Source of the DNA: Pseudomonas graminis
GTDB taxonomy: Bacteria > Pseudomonadota > Gammaproteobacteria > Pseudomonadales > Pseudomonadaceae
Direction: 5' to 3'
Assembly: GCF_013201545.1 (NCBI RefSeq)
Contig: NZ_CP053746.1
Location: 3,982,501 to 4,046,500, forward strand
DNA: 64,000 nucleotides
The translations under genes and the position numbers were made by a program. How positions within the stretch are numbered: the first letter of the stretch is position 1; the number at the start of each line of letters is the position of its first letter. Of this stretch, positions 53,896 through 62,653 are shown piece after piece. The notes under the pieces are model-generated. The model saw only the letters and a program-made list of their open reading frames with translations. It searched no databases and was not told the DNA's origin.

Positions 53896-55620
53896 TCAGT
53901 CGCCGCGCGTCACGCGCAGCACCTCTTCGAGGGAGGTCACGCCGGCCACGGCCTGACGCAGGCCTTCCTCGTATAAGGTGCGCAGGCCACCGCGACGGGC
54001 CGCTTGCTCCAGCGTCGAGGCATCGGCCTGGCGCATCAGCAGGCCGCGCAGCTCTTCATTCATCACCAGCAATTCGGTGATGGCGCTACGGCCGTGATAA
54101 CCGCCGCCGGGCAACTCGCTGGCGGGGCGATACAGGGTGATCGGGCGCTGATCGGTGAAGCGCTCCAGACCGTGTTCGGCGACCAGTTCCGGCGGTGCTT
54201 CGAAGGCGACGCGCGTGAGCGGATCGAGCCGGCGCACCAGCCTCTGGGCCAGAATGCCTTTGACGGTAGACGCGATCAGGTAGCTCTCGACGCCCATGTC
54301 CAGCAATCGCGTAATACTCGCCGCGGCACTGTTGGTGTGCAGCGTCGAGAGCACCAGGTGACCGGTCAGCGACGATTGAATGGCGATCCGGCAGGTTTCC
54401 AGGTCGCGCATCTCGCCGATCATGATCACGTCCGGGTCCTGGCGGACGATGGAGCGCAGGGCGCCGGCAAAGTCCAGGCCGATGGCCGGCTTGACCTGAA
54501 TCTGGTTGATGCCCTCAAGCTGGTACTCGACCGGGTCTTCAACCGTGATGATCTTGCGCTCGGCGGTGTTGAGCCGTGACAGCGCGGTGTACAGCGTGGT
54601 GGTTTTGCCGGAACCGGTGGGGCCGGTGACCAGCAGGATGCCGTGGGGGTTTTCCAGCACGCCGAGGAAGTTCTGCAGGCGCTCGCCGTCCATGCCCAGG
54701 CTGGGGAAGTCGAAGCTGACGGTCTGCCGGTCCAGCAGACGCATCACCACCGACTCGCCGAAGCTGGTGGGCACCGTGCTCACCCGCAAGTCCAGCTCTT
54801 TACCCTGAATGCGCAGCATGATGCGGCCATCCTGGGGCAGGCGACGCTCGGCGATGTCCAGCCGCGCCATGATCTTCAGTCGCGAAATGATTGCCGCCGA
54901 AGAACTGGAGGGCGGTGCCTCGGCTTCGTGGAGCACACCGTCGATGCGGTAACGCACTTTCAGCTGGCTTTCAAAGGGCTCTATATGAATGTCGGAGGCG
55001 CGTTGCTCGACGGCCCGTTGCAGAATCAGGTTGACCAGCCGGATCACCGGCGCCTCGGACGCGAGGTCCTTGAGGTGCTCGATGTCTTCTTCGGCGCCGC
55101 CGTGTTCGTCGAGGGTTTCAATCAGCGAGCCCATGGCCGAACGGCCCTGGCCGTAATAACGCTCGATCAGCCCGTCGACCTCACTGCCCGCACCGACCGA
55201 CACGTACACGGGCGCCTGGCAAGCGTAGGCCACGGCCTCCAGCCCATAGGCATTGCCCGGGTTGGCGGCCAACACATGCACGCCATCGGCATAAGCGCCG
55301 ATGGGCAGCAGGCGATAGTGGCGCAGAAAGCGCTCGCTCAATTCCGGCAGCGGTTCACCCGACAGCGTCACGTTTTCCGCCAGCAGCAAGGGCGCTTGCA
55401 GCGTCGAGGCCCACGCCCTGGCCAGGTCCAGTTCCGAGACCAACCCCAGGCGAGTCAGCAATTCCGTCAGCGAACTGCCTTCCGATTCCTGGGCCAGTCG
55501 CTGTGCCCGCTCCAGATCACCTGTCTTCAGCCCGGCATTGGCCAACAGCCAGGCACACAGCGCTTCGGCCGAGTGCGCGGTGAGTTGTTGGCTATTGATA
55601 GGGGACAGATGAATGGACAC
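53896..55620 (-). CDS. gspE: GspE secretion ATPase lacking the tetracysteine motif
   Basis: 574 residues. An N1/N2-type N-terminal domain is followed by the hexameric ATPase: Walker A GPTGSGKTTT (about 336), Asp box ITVEDPVEYQ, Walker B RQDPDVIMIGEMRD and His box TGHLVLSTLHTN. Where most GspE proteins have a CxxC...CxxC zinc module, the stretch reads RRLDPLTRVAFEAPPELVAE and ASELPGGGYHGRSAITELL with no Cys. It powers pseudopilus assembly and is first in the operon, so the promoter should lie within 55621-55721. Confidence 0.94.
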   Translation of the reverse strand: MSIHLSPINSQQLTAHSAEALCAWLLANAGLKTGDLERAQRLAQESEGSSLTELLTRLGLVSELDLARAWASTLQAPLLLAENVTLSGEPLPELSERFLRHYRLLPIGAYADGVHVLAANPGNAYGLEAVAYACQAPVYVSVGAGSEVDGLIERYYGQGRSAMGSLIETLDEHGGAEEDIEHLKDLASEAPVIRLVNLILQRAVEQRASDIHIEPFESQLKVRYRIDGVLHEAEAPPSSSSAAIISRLKIMARLDIAERRLPQDGRIMLRIQGKELDLRVSTVPTSFGESVVMRLLDRQTVSFDFPSLGMDGERLQNFLGVLENPHGILLVTGPTGSGKTTTLYTALSRLNTAERKIITVEDPVEYQLEGINQIQVKPAIGLDFAGALRSIVRQDPDVIMIGEMRDLETCRIAIQSSLTGHLVLSTLHTNSAAASITRLLDMGVESYLIASTVKGILAQRLVRRLDPLTRVAFEAPPELVAEHGLERFTDQRPITLYRPASELPGGGYHGRSAITELLVMNEELRGLLMRQADASTLEQAARRGGLRTLYEEGLRQAVAGVTSLEEVLRVTRGD

Positions 55621-55721
55621 AGCACCGGTTCAAATAAGAGAGGCCTCTGACGAGACCTCTGGGGTGAATACATAATGTGCAATAACAGTATGCTGCTTAA
55701 CAGCAACTAAACGGCAGTGCG

Positions 55722-55949
55722 TTAGTTTGTCGCAGACGAAGTGTTGGCGGTTGGACGACCGCGCTTGTTTTCATCGGCCTGATTCTGTTTGGTGGCTTTC
55801 TTAACGGCTTTTGTATCTTGTGTCTGGGTCATGACAGTGGAATCTGCTGCGCCAGAAATAGTTTCCTGAGTGTCGGAGTCAGCGGCCATAGTTGCAGTTG
55901 CAAACGACAGAGTCAGTGCAGCGATGGCGCCCAGTGCTGGCAGTTTCAT
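55722..55949 (-). CDS. Small secreted hypothetical protein (75 aa)
   Basis: 75 residues from the ATG at 55949, with TTGGAG nine bases before it; an upstream in-frame TTG overlaps that ribosome site and is rejected. The signal peptide is MKLPALGAIAALTLSFATAT, with cleavage near MA-AD. The mature part is short, hydrophilic, rich in Thr, Gln, Lys and Asn and looks disordered. I do not recognise a family. It lies upstream of the T2SS operon on the same strand and divergent to bglX. Confidence 0.6.
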   Translation of the reverse strand: MKLPALGAIAALTLSFATATMAADSDTQETISGAADSTVMTQTQDTKAVKKATKQNQADENKRGRPTANTSSATN

Positions 55950-55964
55950 GTGATGTTTCTCCAA

Positions 55965-56418
55965 TGTTTGTCATGTGTTTGAAATGATCCCGACGCCGGT
56001 GTCCAGCGCTGGCTCACCGCCTTCCCCATGACTGAAACCCTGTATTTACGGGGTTTTAGGGGTCCAGCGGTGAAAATTGCTAAACCTACAGACCTGTAGG
56101 TTTAGCAAGAGTTCAGATGATGTATCAAAAAATGTCGAGTTTGTTCGAGATTGATTTTTTTGTTTGACATCACTTGAAAACAATTGCCTTAATTTAAACG
56201 TCTCGGGCAACGCTCGTGCAGTTCGGTGGCTCATCGCCATTAACGTTAGTTACAGAAGATCAAATTGCCCACACTCATCGTCACGTTGTAACGCCACTTT
56301 CCCGCTCACCGATGTTCTTTCGAGAACTTCGGTATAGGCCGAGTCATGCCTGAAACAAAGGCTTGTGGCGTGTCAACTGCGACAAATGAGCGCGGGTGAT
56401 ACTTGGAGAGCGTCCCCT
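55965..56418. promoter_or_regulatory. Divergent intergenic region with a strong palindrome
   Basis: About 450 AT-rich bases between the small secreted gene and bglX. It holds the 32-base palindrome listed separately. A possible promoter reading toward bglX has TTGACA at 56164-56169 with an AT-rich TTAATT near 56189. No gene is evident. Confidence 0.5.
56077..56108. promoter_or_regulatory. 32-bp palindrome (15-bp perfect arms)
   Basis: TTGCTAAACCTACAG, AC, CTGTAGGTTTAGCAA. There is no T-run on either side, so it is more likely an operator or cruciform than a terminator. It sits about 310 bases before the bglX ATG. Confidence 0.7.
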
Positions 56419-59160
56419 ATGCGAAACCGTAAAACTTTCGGTGCCCACTCGGCACTGGCTTTGTTGAGCCTGGCCATCTGCCACGCCAACGCAGCCGACA
56501 CCACGACCCAAGAGCAACTGGCGGCCAAGGAACTGCGCGCTGACAAAGCGGCAGAAAAAACCCTGGCGAAGATGACTCAGGAAGAAAAGCTGGCCTACAT
56601 CGGCGGCATCGGCGGCTGGGACGTCAAACCCCTTAGCCAGTACGGCGTGCCACAGATCCACGGCGCCGACGGCGGCGCAGGCATCCGTTACACCAGCGAA
56701 GGCAACGATCCGGGCGTGGTCTATCCGTCCGGCCCGAACCTGGCGGCCACCTTCAACCCGCGCCGCGCCATCGACTTCGGTCGCGCCCTGGGCTACGACA
56801 CTGCCAGCGGCGGCTACCAGTTCGTCACCGGCCCCGGCATGAACCTGTACCGCATGCCGTGGAGCGGTCGTGCCTTCGAATATCTCTCCGGTGAAGACCC
56901 GTTCCTCGGTGCCAGCCTCGGCCCTGCGGTCATCAACGGTATCCAGCAGCGTCGCGTCTGGGCGGAAGCCAAGCACTACGCGGGTAACGATCAGGAAACC
57001 AACCGCTTCATCCTCAATCAGGTCATGCCTGAGCGCGTCTTGCGCGAGATGACCCTGCCGCCGTTCGAATCCGCCACCAAGAACAGCACCGTGGCGATGA
57101 TGATGTGCTCGTTCCAGAAAGTGAATGGCGAGTACGCTTGCGAGAACAAGCACCTGATCGCCGACATCCTGAAGAAGGAATGGGGCTTCAAGGGCCTGGT
57201 ACAGAGCGACTACAACGCTGTCGTGCACGGTCTGCCAGCAGCACAGGCCGGCACCGACCTGGATATGATGGGCGGCCAGATGAACAGTTCGGTGCTCAAG
57301 CCGTACCTGGACAGTGGCGAGCTGGACATGGCGACCATCGACGACAAGGTCCGCCGCATCCTGAAGAACATCTACCTGTACCAGTTCGACAAGTTTGCAC
57401 CGCTGACCACGCACAACATGAACAGCGCCACCAGCAACAAGGTCGCCCTGAACATCGCTCGCGAAGGTATCGTGCTGCTGAAAAACCAGGGCGACGTGCT
57501 GCCACTGGACAAGAACAAGGTCAAGCGCATCGCCGTCGTTGGCGACCTGGCCAAGTACGCACCACCGACCGGTTTCGGCAGTGCTCACGTTGACGCTACC
57601 CGTTACATCAGCGAACTGAGCGGTCTGCGCCAGATCGCCCCGGGCGCTCAGGTCGAGTTCCTTGACACCCTGTCCCTCGACCCGACAGCCATGCACTGGA
57701 CCACCACCGACAGCAAAGGCAACAGCGTCGCTGGCATGAAGACCGAGTACTTCAACAACGCCACCTGGTCCGGCGACCCATCGGCCACCCAGATCGACAC
57801 TTACGTCAACCTGGACTGGTCCAGCGACAAGGTGCCGAGCAACGGCGACACCGCCAACACCTCGATTCGCTGGAGCGGTCAGGTCACCCCGACCATCAGC
57901 GGCGACCAGGTCTTCAAAGTCCGTGCCGACGGCGCCGTGCGTCTGTGGGTCAACGGCGAGAAGGTCATCGACAACGGCGACGGTGAGAACATCACCAACA
58001 AGAGCATTCCGCCGACCATTCCTGTTTCCGGCAAGATCAAGCTGGAAGCCGGCAAGGCTTACGACGTGAAGCTTGAGTACTCGCGCCGTGACGGTTACCT
58101 GTCGACCATGGGCGGCCTGGTGGGCGTGCAAATGTCGACCGCTTCGCTGACTGCACCGTCCGACCTGTCGCAATACGACGCGGTCGTGGTTGCCGTGGGT
58201 AACAGCGCTGAATACGAAGGTGAAGGTTTCGACCACAGCTTCGATCTGCCTGAATACCAGAACGAGCTGATCCAGAACATCGCCAAGGCCAACCCGAACA
58301 CCGTGGTGACCATGCACGGCGGTACCGCGCTGAAAATGAGCGACTGGATCGACCAGGTGCCGGCTGCGCTGCACGCCTTCTACCCGGGTCAGAACGGTGG
58401 TCAGGCCCTGGCCGAGATCCTGTTCGGCAAGGTCAACCCGTCGGGCAAGCTGCCGATCAGTATCGAGCGCAACATCGAAGACAATCCGCTGTACAAGGAT
58501 TTCCCGAACTTCGATAACACACGCACCAAGGTCAAGGAAATCAGCTACGCCAACGACCTGACCATGCTCGGCTACCGTGGCTACGACAAGACCAACACCA
58601 AACCGCTGTTCGCGTTCGGTCACGGTCTGTCGTACACCCAGTTCACCTACAACAACATCTCGGTAACCCCGGGCGTTGCAGTGGGCAACACGCCGATCAA
58701 GGTCTCGTTCGACCTGACCAACAGCGGCAAGCGTGCCGGTTCCGAAGTCGCCGAGCTGTACGTCGGCCAGCAGAACCCGAAAGTCGAACGTGCCGTCAAA
58801 GAGCTGAAAGGCTACAAGAAGGTCTTCTTGCAGCCGGGCGAAACCCGTCACGTTACCATCGAACTGAACGACCGTTCGCTGGCGTACTTCGACGAGGCAA
58901 GCAAGCAGTGGGTGATCGATGCCGACACCTTCAACATCAGCCTGGGCGCGGCCTCGGACGACATCCGTCTGAACGCCAAGCTGGTTAACCCGTTCCGTCA
59001 GGAACTGTCGACCACCACCAGCAACCCGCTGCCACGTTCGGCGCTGAACTCGGTCAAAGTGACCCTGCCAGCGGTGAAGACCGGCGGCGTGCTTGATCAG
59101 GCCAAAGACACCGACGCAGCCAATGGCAACACGGACTACGACGGCAACACCGAGTACTGA
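56419..59160 (+). CDS. bglX: Exported GH3 beta-glucosidase (BglX-type, PA14 insert)
   Basis: 913 residues. A signal peptide (to about HANA-AD, residue 25) is followed by a GH3 N-terminal domain with VPQIHGADGGAGIRY, AKHYAGNDQETNR and the nucleophile Asp in VQSDYNAVVHG (about 263), a GH3 C-terminal domain interrupted by a PA14-like module (about 450-575, FKVRADGAVRLWVNGEKVID), and a fibronectin-III-like end (SEVAELYVGQQNPKVERAVK). It hydrolyses beta-glucosides outside the cytoplasm. TTGGAG precedes the ATG at 56419; the frame is open 18 codons more. It could be a client of the neighbouring T2SS (inference). Confidence 0.93.
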   Translation: MRNRKTFGAHSALALLSLAICHANAADTTTQEQLAAKELRADKAAEKTLAKMTQEEKLAYIGGIGGWDVKPLSQYGVPQIHGADGGAGIRYTSEGNDPGVVYPSGPNLAATFNPRRAIDFGRALGYDTASGGYQFVTGPGMNLYRMPWSGRAFEYLSGEDPFLGASLGPAVINGIQQRRVWAEAKHYAGNDQETNRFILNQVMPERVLREMTLPPFESATKNSTVAMMMCSFQKVNGEYACENKHLIADILKKEWGFKGLVQSDYNAVVHGLPAAQAGTDLDMMGGQMNSSVLKPYLDSGELDMATIDDKVRRILKNIYLYQFDKFAPLTTHNMNSATSNKVALNIAREGIVLLKNQGDVLPLDKNKVKRIAVVGDLAKYAPPTGFGSAHVDATRYISELSGLRQIAPGAQVEFLDTLSLDPTAMHWTTTDSKGNSVAGMKTEYFNNATWSGDPSATQIDTYVNLDWSSDKVPSNGDTANTSIRWSGQVTPTISGDQVFKVRADGAVRLWVNGEKVIDNGDGENITNKSIPPTIPVSGKIKLEAGKAYDVKLEYSRRDGYLSTMGGLVGVQMSTASLTAPSDLSQYDAVVVAVGNSAEYEGEGFDHSFDLPEYQNELIQNIAKANPNTVVTMHGGTALKMSDWIDQVPAALHAFYPGQNGGQALAEILFGKVNPSGKLPISIERNIEDNPLYKDFPNFDNTRTKVKEISYANDLTMLGYRGYDKTNTKPLFAFGHGLSYTQFTYNNISVTPGVAVGNTPIKVSFDLTNSGKRAGSEVAELYVGQQNPKVERAVKELKGYKKVFLQPGETRHVTIELNDRSLAYFDEASKQWVIDADTFNISLGAASDDIRLNAKLVNPFRQELSTTTSNPLPRSALNSVKVTLPAVKTGGVLDQAKDTDAANGNTDYDGNTEY

Positions 59161-59264
59161 GTGATCACAGCGGGAAAGGGCTGAGCAGTGGGCTGGCGTC
59201 GGGCGTTTCCCCGGCGCTGGCCAGGCGCGGACCCCGAGTGACAATCCGAGCTTGAGTAACAGAG

Positions 59265-59303
59265 AATGAGGCGATCCGGCCAGCCCGGATCGCCTCATTT
59301 TTT
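59265..59303 (+). terminator. Rho-independent terminator after bglX
   Basis: ATGAGGCGATCCGG, a CCAGCC loop and CCGGATCGCCTCAT, followed by six T. It is a strong stem about 100 bases after the bglX stop, and its T-run touches the stop codon of the convergent TetR gene. Confidence 0.8.
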
Positions 59304-59928
59304 ATGCGCGGATGTCGCGCTCGACCTGAGCCATGTAACTGTCGAAACGCTGCACCAGATCCACCGTCTCCGGGAAGCGCAGCCATTGCAGCTGCAGCCC
59401 GTCCATCATCGCCAGAATCTGGTGAACGATCGCGTCCAGATCCACATCCCCCCGCACTTCGCCGGTCACCACCAGATGGTCGAGCCGTGCGCGCATGCGC
59501 CCGTGAATCGTCACGTAGCGGGACTGAAACCACTGCCACCCCGGGTGACTGTCCACCAGGCTTTCGGCATTGAGCATGCTGAACGCGCGAATCACGCCGG
59601 GCGCTGTTGCGTTGGAACGGTTGATTTGCCGCAGGCCGCTGACGAAGCCCTGCAGCGTCGGCTCGCTGTGCAAGCTGCTGATCACTTTGTGATTGACCTC
59701 GTCGCGGCGCGCGAGCACGCCCATCAGCAGGGCGACCTTGTTGGGGAAGTGATGCAGCACGCCCGCCACCGAGATGCCGACGATGTCGGCGATGCGGGCA
59801 ATGGAGGCGCCGGTGTAGCCTTCCAGTGAAAACAGTTGCAGCGCGGCGTCGAGCAGTTCTTCGCGGCGCTTTTCACCCTTGGGTGCGCGACGGGTGCGGG
59901 GGAGTGTGTCTGACGTATTTCCTGTCAT
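59302..59928 (-). CDS. TetR-family regulator (BetI-like C-terminal domain)
   Basis: 208 residues from the ATG at 59928; the frame is open much further but the upstream part is not protein-like. HTH: GYTGASIARIADIVGISVAG and VLHHFPNKVALLMGV. The C-terminal domain ends IVHQILAMMDGLQLQWLRFP, similar to BetI/TetR_C_6 proteins. Convergent with bglX; the target is unknown. Confidence 0.88.
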   Translation of the reverse strand: MTGNTSDTLPRTRRAPKGEKRREELLDAALQLFSLEGYTGASIARIADIVGISVAGVLHHFPNKVALLMGVLARRDEVNHKVISSLHSEPTLQGFVSGLRQINRSNATAPGVIRAFSMLNAESLVDSHPGWQWFQSRYVTIHGRMRARLDHLVVTGEVRGDVDLDAIVHQILAMMDGLQLQWLRFPETVDLVQRFDSYMAQVERDIRA

Positions 59929-60218
59929 CGGGTTTACCTGGCGTCTCCATGCTTTGCAGGTGTCTGGGCGTTTCGGCAGGCCTGTTACGACGCCGGATTG
60001 CGAGGACGCAATGGGCAGAAAACGCGTGGCAAGTCGTCGCAGGTGCTGAAACGGCACGCTCTGTTTAAGGGGGCAACCGGATTTTGGCAAGCGAAAACTG
60101 ATATTCAGGCGCGCCGGCATAAGGGTTCCACCGTTCGGGGAAGCCCAGTCCAGAAAATGGGAACTCCCGCCGCGCCTGCCTCTCCTTTGAAGTAACTGAC
60201 CTACAAGGAGGATCCATT

Positions 60219-60440
60219 GTGAACGAACAAGCCAGTCCCGGAGTTGCCTATCTGATCGAATGCGCGGAGGAGACGACGATTGATTCGCGGCTGTTTGCCA
60301 TTTACGAAGCCTTGGCCGAAGCGGGAGGGCTTATTCCTCAGGAATATTTGATCAAGGTGGCCCGCGAGACCACGGCAGGCCCCAAGCAGCAGTTGTTGAT
60401 CAGACTGATTGGCAGAGCCAGCCGCGCGCAGCTCCACTGA
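60219..60440 (+). CDS. Small hypothetical protein (73 aa)
   Basis: 73 residues with a GTG start at 60219 supported by an excellent AAGGAGG site seven bases before. It is a soluble, helical-looking sequence (AEETTIDSRLFAIYEALAEA) with a C-terminal basic stretch. I do not recognise a family. It is isolated between the TetR gene and the convergent DUF2256 gene. Confidence 0.6.
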   Translation: MNEQASPGVAYLIECAEETTIDSRLFAIYEALAEAGGLIPQEYLIKVARETTAGPKQQLLIRLIGRASRAQLH

Positions 60441-60487
60441 TCAGTCGTCGCACCCCATGTGTGCCCACCGATGCTGAATAAACCCTT

Positions 60488-60628
60488 TCACGACTCGGAG
60501 CCCTTGCCCCGTCGGCAACGCTCCGAGCAGTAACGCACCTCATCCCAGCAGCGCGCCCATTTCTTCCGCCATGTGAACGGCAGCCCGCAGACGGCGCAGG
60601 TTTTCACCGGCAGTTCGCTCTTCTTCAA
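60488..60628 (-). CDS. DUF2256 Cys-rich small protein
   Basis: 46 residues: [20 protein letters not shown] and YCSERCRR give four-plus Cys in a zinc-ribbon-like layout, the DUF2256 signature. The start is a TTG at 60628 that overlaps the photolyase stop by four bases (TTGA), so translation depends on the upstream gene. DUF2256 genes are commonly linked to photolyase-type genes; the function is unknown. Confidence 0.8.
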   Translation of the reverse strand: MKKSELPVKTCAVCGLPFTWRKKWARCWDEVRYCSERCRRGKGSES

Positions 60629-62163
60629 ATCGCCTCTCCGGCGTCGAGCTTGCTCAGCAGCGACTCGCCCCTTTGCCACAGCGCGTCCTGTTTTGCTTCG
60701 GTCATGCGGTCGAGGTTCTTGTAGACCATGCTCATCCGTTGATTGCCCCGCAGCAGGTTGCTGTGGCGCATCACGAAATGCCAGTACAGCGAATTGAACG
60801 GGCAGGCGTCCTCCGTCGTGCTTTCCTTGACCTTGTACGCGCAGCTGCCGCAGTAATCGGACATCCGCTTGATGTACTGGCCGCTGGCGCAATAGGGCTT
60901 GGAACCCAGATAACCGCCGTCGGCGTGCATGACCATGCCGAGGGTGTTGGGCAACTCGACCCAGTCGAAGGCGTCCATGTAAATCGCCAGGTACCACTCG
61001 CAGATCTCTTTGGGCGCGATGCCGGCCAGCAGGGCGAAGTTGCCGGTGACCATCAGCCGCTGAATGTGATGAGCGTAGGCGTGTTCAAGGCTCTGGCCGA
61101 TGGCCTGACTCATGCAGTTCATCTTGGTCTGCCCGGTCCAGTAGAACTCCGGCAGCGCCCGGGTATTGCCGAATGAGTTGCCGTCGGCGTAATCCGGCAT
61201 CTTCAGCCAGTAAACGCCGCGCACGTATTCCCGCCAGCCGATCAGTTGGCGGATGAAGCCCTCCGCCGCGTTCAACGCGACACCTCCCGACCAGTAGGCC
61301 GACTCGACGTCGCTGCACAGCTGGCGCAGATCCAGCAGGCCGATGTTCAGCGCCGCACTGATGCGCGCATGGAAGAGGAAGGGCTCGTCCATGGCCATGG
61401 CGTCCTGATAGTCGCCGAAGGCCGCCAGCCCGTAATCGAGAAAGTACTGCCACAGCGCTTGGGCGTCTTCGTGGGTCACCGGGTAGTCAAAATTGTCCAG
61501 AGAGCCGTAGTGACTGGCGAATCGCTCACGCACCAGCTCCAGCACGTCGCGGGTGATGGCGTCCGGGGCGAAGCGCGCCGGGTAGGGCGCCGAGACCTTC
61601 TTCGGCAGCGCCTTGCGGTTGTCGGCGTCGAAGTTCCAGGCGCCGCCTACGGGCGTGCCGTCGCTGTTGAGCAGCAACCGTTGCTTGCGGCGCATCTCGC
61701 GGTAGAAGAATTCCATGCGCAGCTGGATCTTGCCGCTGGCCCATTTGGCAAACTCTTCGCGGGAGCACAGAAAGCGCGTGTCGCTGTGCCAGACCAGCGG
61801 CAGGCCGCATTCCCTGATCGAATGCTCCAGGCGCCAGTCGCCGCACTCGGTGGCGTGGACTTCTTCGGCCTGCAACGACGCGTGCCAGCGCTGCAATTCA
61901 GTCGGCACCGAGCCGGTGTTCAGCGGGTCGTCCAGCGCTACGTACTGAACGATGATGCCGCGCTCCTGCAGCGCCTGGGCGAAATGGCGCATGGCGCTGA
62001 AGATCAGGGCGATTTTCTGCGGGTGATGGGCGACGTAGGTGGCTTCTTCCATGACCTCGACCATCAGCACGGCGTCGCGCTGGGGGTCGAGGTCGGCAAG
62101 GGAGGCCAGGTCGAAGGACAACTGGTCGCCCAGGACCAGGCACAGGCGGCGGACAGGCATCAT
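60625..62163 (-). CDS. Photolyase/cryptochrome, iron-sulfur bacterial type (PhrB-like)
   Basis: 512 residues of the FeS-BCP (DPRP) class. The N-terminal antenna domain starts [15 protein letters not shown]; the FAD domain contains [15 protein letters not shown] and [20 protein letters not shown]. Cys in [14 protein letters not shown] (about 434) and [10 protein letters not shown] fit the [4Fe-4S] cluster. Relatives are (6-4) photolyases that repair UV lesions using light. A DUF2256 gene is translationally coupled downstream. The ATG at 62163 is doubled. Confidence 0.92.
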   Translation of the reverse strand: MMPVRRLCLVLGDQLSFDLASLADLDPQRDAVLMVEVMEEATYVAHHPQKIALIFSAMRHFAQALQERGIIVQYVALDDPLNTGSVPTELQRWHASLQAEEVHATECGDWRLEHSIRECGLPLVWHSDTRFLCSREEFAKWASGKIQLRMEFFYREMRRKQRLLLNSDGTPVGGAWNFDADNRKALPKKVSAPYPARFAPDAITRDVLELVRERFASHYGSLDNFDYPVTHEDAQALWQYFLDYGLAAFGDYQDAMAMDEPFLFHARISAALNIGLLDLRQLCSDVESAYWSGGVALNAAEGFIRQLIGWREYVRGVYWLKMPDYADGNSFGNTRALPEFYWTGQTKMNCMSQAIGQSLEHAYAHHIQRLMVTGNFALLAGIAPKEICEWYLAIYMDAFDWVELPNTLGMVMHADGGYLGSKPYCASGQYIKRMSDYCGSCAYKVKESTTEDACPFNSLYWHFVMRHSNLLRGNQRMSMVYKNLDRMTEAKQDALWQRGESLLSKLDAGEAI

Positions 62164-62309
62164 CGATCGGCACCGTGTGACGCGTCGGCACTGCAGGCTG
62201 TTAGCGTGAAGTGACGGAGGACAGGAGAGAGAAGGTTGGTCACGGCATTCCTGATGAGCAGGGAGTGATGGCGCCGAGCTAGGGGTTTGCCCGGCGCGCG
62301 GTCATGGGT

Positions 62310-62615
62310 CTAGCCGGACACGTGGCGCCTGACGCATTGCATCAGGCCCTGCAGCGGGCCGGATTCCACCGGGGCGGGGACGCAGACCGTGCGCTCCCGG
62401 TCGCCTTCGCTGATGGTCAGCGTGTAATGCTGCATGCCGCGCAGCGCACGGGCCGGGCGCCGACCTTCGGGCAGCGCGAAGAACCGGGACGCGTCGATCA
62501 GTTGCCGCAGCTCTTGCTGATCGGGTTCGGGCAGGGCATCCACTTCAATGGTGTTAGGCTTGCTCAGCCCGGGAAAATAGGCGACCCCGCCGCTTTCGCT
62601 GAATGAGATACGCAT
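62310..62615 (-). CDS. Emfourin-like protealysin inhibitor
   Basis: 101 residues: MRISFSESGGVAYFPGLSKP at the start, a central RRPARALRGMQHYTLTIS, matching emfourin, the small inhibitor encoded next to protealysin-like M4 proteases. AAGGAG precedes the ATG at 62615. It lies 38 bases after the protease stop on the same strand, so the pair is likely co-expressed and the inhibitor probably controls the cytosolic protease. Confidence 0.8.
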   Translation of the reverse strand: MRISFSESGGVAYFPGLSKPNTIEVDALPEPDQQELRQLIDASRFFALPEGRRPARALRGMQHYTLTISEGDRERTVCVPAPVESGPLQGLMQCVRRHVSG

Positions 62616-62653
62616 GTTCGTGGCTCCTTCTTTTGCCAGATGGCCATGGCGGA

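Noticed and set aside
56344..59298. A 984-codon open frame antisense to bglX
   Set aside because: It is fully explained as a codon-bias shadow: bglX on the other strand has catalytic motifs, a signal peptide and a ribosome site, whereas the antisense product has no recognisable domain and is rich in improbable His/Gln/Val runs.
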